Assembly (NCBI GenBank): GCA_020063525.1
Contig: JAGUUJ010000082.1
Coordinates: forward strand, 1 to 5,353
Source: Candidatus Omnitrophota bacterium
Lineage (GTDB): Bacteria > Omnitrophota > Gorgyraeia > Gygaellales > Profunditerraquicolaceae
Length of the DNA stretch: 5,353 nt
Direction of reading: 5' to 3'
The translations under genes were made by a program, and so were the position numbers. Positions 5,349-5,353 of this stretch are shown here, in pieces. The notes below the pieces were generated by a model. It saw only the letters and a program-made list of their open reading frames with translations, did no database searches and had not been told where the DNA came from. Position 1 is the stretch's first letter; the number at the start of each line of letters is the position of its first letter.

Positions 5349-5353
5349 ATGCG
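5349..5353 (+). CDS. Start of the next gene (first codons only)
   Basis: ATG at 5349 is preceded by AGAGAGG (about 5337-5343) at a normal ribosome-binding distance, after a spacer with no other gene. Only Met and the first two bases of an Arg codon (CG) are visible, so the product cannot be named. Confidence 0.55.

Overview
The window reads as a compact plus-strand gene cluster from a bacterial chromosome. It holds four complete genes, the last 60 codons of an upstream gene, and the first bases of a downstream one. The order is sugar-nucleotide nucleotidyltransferase (C-terminus only), metK, ahcY, pfkA, a divergent class II aldolase, then a new start codon at the right edge. There are no tRNA or rRNA genes, CRISPR arrays, transposases or phage genes. 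Moderate GC, AT-rich repeat-laden spacers, an 'archaeal/thermophile-type' AhcY and a distant aldolase fit an uncultivated lineage such as Candidatus Omnitrophota or a PVC-adjacent phylum. That taxonomic guess comes from general familiarity and is weak.

Layout. Bases 2-184 end a nucleotidyltransferase whose last codons overlap the metK start by 14 nt. metK (171-1340) is a canonical S-adenosylmethionine synthetase. Bases 1341-1600 are a 260-bp non-coding spacer with direct repeats, a 14-bp inverted repeat and a short GC-rich hairpin. ahcY (1601-2848) is adenosylhomocysteinase. It overlaps pfkA (2845-3855) by ATGA, so the two are probably translationally coupled. The aldolase (3871-5199) follows pfkA after 15 bp, with a strong Shine-Dalgarno that touches the pfkA stop codon. 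Bases 5200-5348 are a spacer made largely of AGTAACT-like repeats in both orientations, before the next start at 5349.

How the genes work together. MetK makes SAM and AhcY removes the SAH left by methyltransferases, so the first half serves the methylation cycle. PfkA makes fructose-1,6-bisphosphate and the aldolase-like protein is placed to cleave it, so the second half is a glycolytic pair. The tight spacing from ahcY onward suggests one transcript linking the two.

The most interesting point is a 48-bp palindromic repeat lodged in frame inside pfkA. It adds 16 residues between F198 and L216. Removing it restores an uninterrupted FD-LES junction and a 320-residue protein, the same length as E. 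coli PfkA. Other points worth a second look are non-canonical active-site residues in the PFK (GGNGS, SIDND), the divergent and extended aldolase, a perfect 14-bp terminator-like hairpin inside the aldolase gene, and the repeat families in both spacers.
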